Positions 61,462 through 64,000 of a stretch of DNA of 64,000 nucleotides are shown here, piece by piece (positions within the stretch are counted from its first letter, which is position 1; each line of letters begins with the position of its first letter). This stretch comes from Streptomyces sp. NBC_01237 (GTDB lineage Bacteria > Actinomycetota > Actinomycetes > Streptomycetales > Streptomycetaceae). Where the stretch lies: assembly GCF_035917275.1 (NCBI RefSeq), contig NZ_CP108508.1, positions 2,418,001 through 2,482,000 of the forward strand, written 5' to 3'. The notes under the pieces are model-generated. The model was not told the origin of the DNA, ran no database searches, and saw only the letters and a list, made by a program, of their open reading frames with translations. The position numbers and the translations under genes are program-made.

Positions 61462-61916
61462 GCCGTCCCCGGTCCCTGCGCGGGCGGAGTCGTGCCCGAA
61501 CCGTAGAGGGTCATGCCGCCGGAGAAGTGCTGGCCCTGGACGAACGGGGCGTGCTGGGTGCCCCCGCTGACGTTGTTGTTGAGGATGACGGTCGGCACAC
61601 CCGCGGTAGGGGGAACGAGGTCATCGATCAGTGCCCGCAGCTCCTGCGCGGCCGCCGGGTCCGCCCGCAGCGCCCGGCGCAGCCTGAGCCGCCACTCCTC
61701 CTCGACATCCGCGGCGACGTCCGGATCAGCGCCGTCGCGGGCCGCGATGAGTTCCTCCCGGGACGTTTCGAGTTCGTCGTCCACGGCACCGGTGTCCTCG
61801 CCCCGGGCGAGGAATCGTGCCACGCGCTCCCGCGTCGTCGTCCAGACGTCCGAGACCATGAGCCCCACCAAGGTCGTCGCACCCGTCGCCGCCAGCGTCG
61901 CCAACTCGGCTTCCAC
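61458..61916 (-). CDS. Small Bell-like effector with C-terminal amyloid-like motif
   Basis: The 152-aa protein starts at a GTG (VEAELATLAATGATTLVGLM) with AAGGGGGG upstream. The first 30 residues are a hydrophobic helix; residues about 30-100 are helical and charged. Residues 113-139 (NNNVSGGTQHAPFVQGQH and on to FSGGMTLYG) match the N-terminal motif of the downstream NTPase (VQxQx[IF]xGG[IM]T). The pattern is that of Bell-domain effectors, membrane-perturbing proteins triggered when the NLR motif templates amyloid folding. The function is inferred. Confidence 0.75.
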   Translation of the reverse strand: MEAELATLAATGATTLVGLMVSDVWTTTRERVARFLARGEDTGAVDDELETSREELIAARDGADPDVAADVEEEWRLRLRRALRADPAAAQELRALIDDLVPPTAGVPTVILNNNVSGGTQHAPFVQGQHFSGGMTLYGSGTTPPAQGPGTA

Positions 61917-62179
61917 GGTCCCCCCTTGTATCCCCGTCGCGCTGCCCGCGCGGGTGTGAAGTTGCTTCTCCGGCCACGGTAGAGAGCGGACGGGCCCTGC
62001 GGAAGCGCAATCGGGGGCGCGGCGCGGCGAAGAGCGGGCCGTGGGGGCGGTGCGGACGGTTCCCGCGAGCATCGCGGCGGTGACGTACGGGGCGGAGGAA
62101 CGTCCGGGCCACCGGCGGCCCGGCCGATCATTTCAGCACCCGCCCGACCGTTTCGGCCGAGCTGCCGACCCAATCACGC

Positions 62180-62202
62180 CACTCCGTTCACCCGAACGAG
62201 TG
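62180..62202. promoter_or_regulatory. Inverted repeat CACTC(C)GTTC-ACCC-GAACGAGTG
   Basis: Nine paired bases with one bulged C and a 4-nt centre. It lies between the divergent NLR unit and the 99-aa gene. It may be a regulator site or a transcription end. Confidence 0.45.
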
Positions 62203-62287
62203 AGCGGGGTCGAGCGGCCGGTGGGCTCCGGTGCTGACCATGACAATTGCCACCGGTGAGTATCGCCATTGAATCCGTTCCGGCCGT

Positions 62288-62311
62288 GCCGGGAGCGATT
62301 CCGCTCCCGGC
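62288..62311 (+). other. Hairpin in the leader of the 99-aa gene
   Basis: GCCGGGAGC (62288-62296) and GCTCCCGGC (62303-62311) with a 6-nt loop GATTCC, 44 nt before the ATG at 62356. It may affect leader folding or end upstream transcription. Confidence 0.55.
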
Positions 62312-62355
62312 CTCGACCGGTTGCACGATCGTCGACGAGAGGACCATGCGGCAAC

Positions 62356-62655
62356 ATGAGCCTTGAGGGATCAAAGATCAAGACGACCCGTGAAATCACC
62401 CAGAACAACCACACCATCGACAAGGGCTACGAAGGTGTGATCAAGAACGTCTGGACCACGGCTACGACCTCGGTGGAGGTGCCGACCGGGACCACGCACG
62501 AGGAACCGCTGGGCGGGGGTGCAACGGAGACCGTCCGCGATACCGTCTCCCGCGAGCTCCCCCCGAACGTCAAGTACGACGTGAACTTCACCGTGTACAA
62601 CGGCAATGTCTGGGAGTTCGTCGGCCTTTCCCAGGGCGACATCGAGCTCGTCTGA
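62356..62655 (+). CDS. Small uncharacterised protein
   Basis: The 99-aa protein is not recognised. It is hydrophilic, Thr-rich and probably beta-rich: KIKTTREITQNNHTIDKGYE, VWTTATTSVEVPTGTTHEEP, VKYDVNFTVYNGNVWEFVGL. It has no signal peptide. It is divergent from the Bell/NLR unit and followed by rnpB on the other strand. Confidence 0.6.
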   Translation: MSLEGSKIKTTREITQNNHTIDKGYEGVIKNVWTTATTSVEVPTGTTHEEPLGGGATETVRDTVSRELPPNVKYDVNFTVYNGNVWEFVGLSQGDIELV

Positions 62656-62839
62656 ACGGTCGCCCTCACTGCACAGGCGTTCCGCTCCGGGCATCCCGCT
62701 GATGCCCGGAGCGGAACGACCTGCGGTAACGGCATTGCTCGTCACGGCCTTCGAGCGGCCCGACCCCGAATCGAGAGCCCCCTCCGACCCGCGAAAAATG
62801 CAGGTCATAGGGGGTTCGCTCCCCCAGAAGAGGGGGCGG

Positions 62840-63248
62840 GCAGACGAGTCGGGCTGTACGCCGGGTTCTGTCACCCGGTCGCCTCGCGGCGGCCGGGGAG
62901 ACGGCCATCCATCTAGGACCGGCATTGCTGCCGGTCTCGTGCGGTCTACCCGCGAACTCGGGCGAGCAGCCCTCGAACGTTCGCGCAGGCCGTCCTGCGA
63001 CGGCCCCTCTTGACCTTGCTCCGGGTGGGGTTTACCTAGCCGCCTGAGTCACCTCAGGCGCTGGTGGTCTCTTACACCACCGTTTCACCCTTACCCGGGA
63101 CCGAGGTCCCGGGCGGTCTGTTTTCTGTGGCACTGTCCCGCGGGTCACCCCGGGTGGCCGTTAGCCACCACCCTGCCCTGTGGAGCCCGGACGTTCCTCG
63201 GGAGAATCCGAAGATCCCCACGCGGCCGTCCGCCCGGCTCGTCTGCCG
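62840..63248 (-). ncRNA. rnpB: RNase P RNA (bacterial type A)
   Basis: On the minus strand the 5' part has GAGGAACGTCCGGGCTCCAC, the 3' part CCCGACTCGTCTGCC pairing with the 5' end, and the core words AGGGTGAAACGGTGG, GTAAGAGACCACCAG, TAGGTAAACCCCACCCG and ACAGAACCCGGCGTACA. These are the conserved P4 and specificity-domain segments. About 405 nt. It matures tRNA 5' ends. The exact ends are estimated by pairing of the termini. Confidence 0.95.
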
Positions 63249-63321
63249 TGGTGACCATGCTACCGGGCCGGACGGGCGGGTCGGACGGCGGCGTGGAGGC
63301 GGCGGGCACGGGGGCCGCCGC

Positions 63322-63852
63322 TCAGGCGAAGGCCGCGACGCCGGTGTCCCAGGCGGCCGTGAGGTCGGCGCCCGGCGGGAAACGGCCGTGGAGTTCCAGG
63401 ACGACCATGCCGTGCGCGAAGGCCCAGGCCGCCCTCGCCCGGCTCTCGTCACCGCCGACGGCCCGCAGGAGCGGGGCCGCCGCGGTGTCCTCCGCCCCCG
63501 TGGCGAGGGCGGCGCGGTCCGGTCGGCCGCCGGTGGCGAGGAGATAGAGGTGGGGATGGGCCAGGGCGTAGGTCCGGTACGCGTCGGCGAGCGCCGGGAA
63601 GGAGCCGGGCGTCGCCTTCTCCGCGGCCTCCAGGACATCGGCGGTCTCCTGGAGCATCTCGCCCGCCAGGGCGGTCACCACACAGGACTTGTCGGGGAAG
63701 TGCTTGTACAGGGACGGCGCCTTGATGCCCACCCGGTCGGCCAGCCGCCGCATCGTGAGGGCTTCGGGGCCCTCCTCCTCCAGGAGGGCGCGGGCGGCGG
63801 CGATGATCTGCCGGGGCCGGCCGATCGCGGGTCCGGTGGCGGGGTCAGTCAC
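63322..63852 (-). CDS. TetR/AcrR family regulator
   Basis: The 176-aa protein has HTH TMRRLADRVGIKAPSLYKHF with a WHG-type (TetR_C_33) ligand domain (AWAFAHGMVVLELHGRFPPG). GTG at 63852 with AAGGAAGG upstream. The frame is open to 63975, so the start could be further upstream. No partner gene lies inside the window. Confidence 0.8.
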   Translation of the reverse strand: MTDPATGPAIGRPRQIIAAARALLEEEGPEALTMRRLADRVGIKAPSLYKHFPDKSCVVTALAGEMLQETADVLEAAEKATPGSFPALADAYRTYALAHPHLYLLATGGRPDRAALATGAEDTAAAPLLRAVGGDESRARAAWAFAHGMVVLELHGRFPPGADLTAAWDTGVAAFA

Positions 63853-64000
63853 GCGGGGGCCTTCCTTGGTACGCGGTCCGTAGCCGAAGGCGCGATCGTA
63901 CGAGATGTGAGCGGGCCGGCCGCACGGGGCCGCCGGAATCGGCGCCCGGATCAGCGGCGCGAAGGCGTACGTCACCAGCGGCGCGGGCGCGACCGGGGCC

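Larger units (their letters stand above)
61917..62355. other. 439-bp divergent gap between the Bell/NLR unit and a small gene
   Basis: The first 150 nt are GC-rich without clear features. Then come an inverted repeat at 62180-62202, an AT-richer stretch (TGACAATTGCCACCGG near 62240) and a 9-bp hairpin at 62288-62311 in the leader of the next gene. Confidence 0.5.

Noticed and set aside
63853..64000. Extended N-terminus of the TetR gene or a new gene at the right edge
   Set aside because: The frame is open, but MTYAFAPLIRAPIPAAP... is not TetR-like, and the GTG at 63852 has a good ribosome site.

Overview
The window looks like a chromosomal segment of a Streptomyces species. It is very GC-rich, with GTG and TTG starts, GTGA/ATGA stop-start overlaps, Tat-exported lipoproteins, an LAXTG-type sortase signal, AfsR-like and NB-ARC/TPR regulators, and DmdR/IdeR-type iron boxes. 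From memory, the glnA-type gene, nadE, panB and type Ic map lie in an order like the S. coelicolor core chromosome near glnA2. That collinearity was not checked by search. Most of the window reads as core; the most accessory-looking parts are 0.75-2.9 kb and 57.4-62.7 kb.

Layout. 0.1-3 kb: a DinB/DUF664 protein, an unrecognised protein with a C-terminal RX4H (HEPN-like) motif, and a gamma-glutamylcyclotransferase-like protein. 3-9 kb: a class I glutamine synthetase paralogue (probably gamma-glutamylpolyamine synthetase), DUF3105 and DUF305 membrane-anchored proteins, a CBS pair, then a CsoR-like operator followed by a DUF6153-type membrane protein and a Tat lipoprotein multicopper oxidase, which is a likely copper-stress unit. 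9-19 kb: nadE, an MFS exporter, a membrane-anchored endonuclease/exonuclease/phosphatase protein, a TetR/MFS pair with a perfect 19-bp operator, panB and a DrrAB-like ABC exporter. 19-28 kb: a 1140-aa SARP/NB-ARC/TPR regulator, an M50 protease, an F420-dependent NADP reductase-like protein, an MFS exporter with a Ser/Asp repeat tail, and map.

28.4-41 kb is a composite iron and heme locus. It has heme oxygenase, two HtaA-domain surface proteins, the hemin ABC transporter hmuTUV and the elemental iron/heme system efeO-efeB-efeU, with iron boxes in front of three of the transcription units. Cell-wall HtaA proteins would catch heme, HmuTUV would import it, heme oxygenase would release iron, and EfeUOB would import iron or handle heme at the membrane. 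A PhzF-like gene sits among them.

41-57 kb is mixed metabolism and transport: a primase/polymerase-like protein, a TetR regulator divergent from a dimethylargininase-type gene with a 26-bp palindrome between them, an Rsm22-like methyltransferase with a probable leaderless promoter, Bcr/CflA and DHA2 exporters, a Gfo/Idh oxidoreductase, PhoD, an SDR, a secreted lamin-tail protein, a second PhzF, a family 2 glycosyltransferase and a GNAT.

57.4-64 kb: a GT-B-like protein behind a heptamer tandem repeat, then a two-gene unit in which a 152-aa protein overlaps (GTGA) an NB-ARC/TPR STAND NTPase. Both proteins carry the same short VQxQ...GG motif, at the C-terminus of one and the N-terminus of the other. 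This is the arrangement of bacterial NLR-like amyloid-signalling (Bell/BASS) systems and is the best candidate for an unusual system here. RNase P RNA (minus strand) and a TetR regulator close the window. No CRISPR array, tRNA, rRNA, insertion sequence or prophage was seen.
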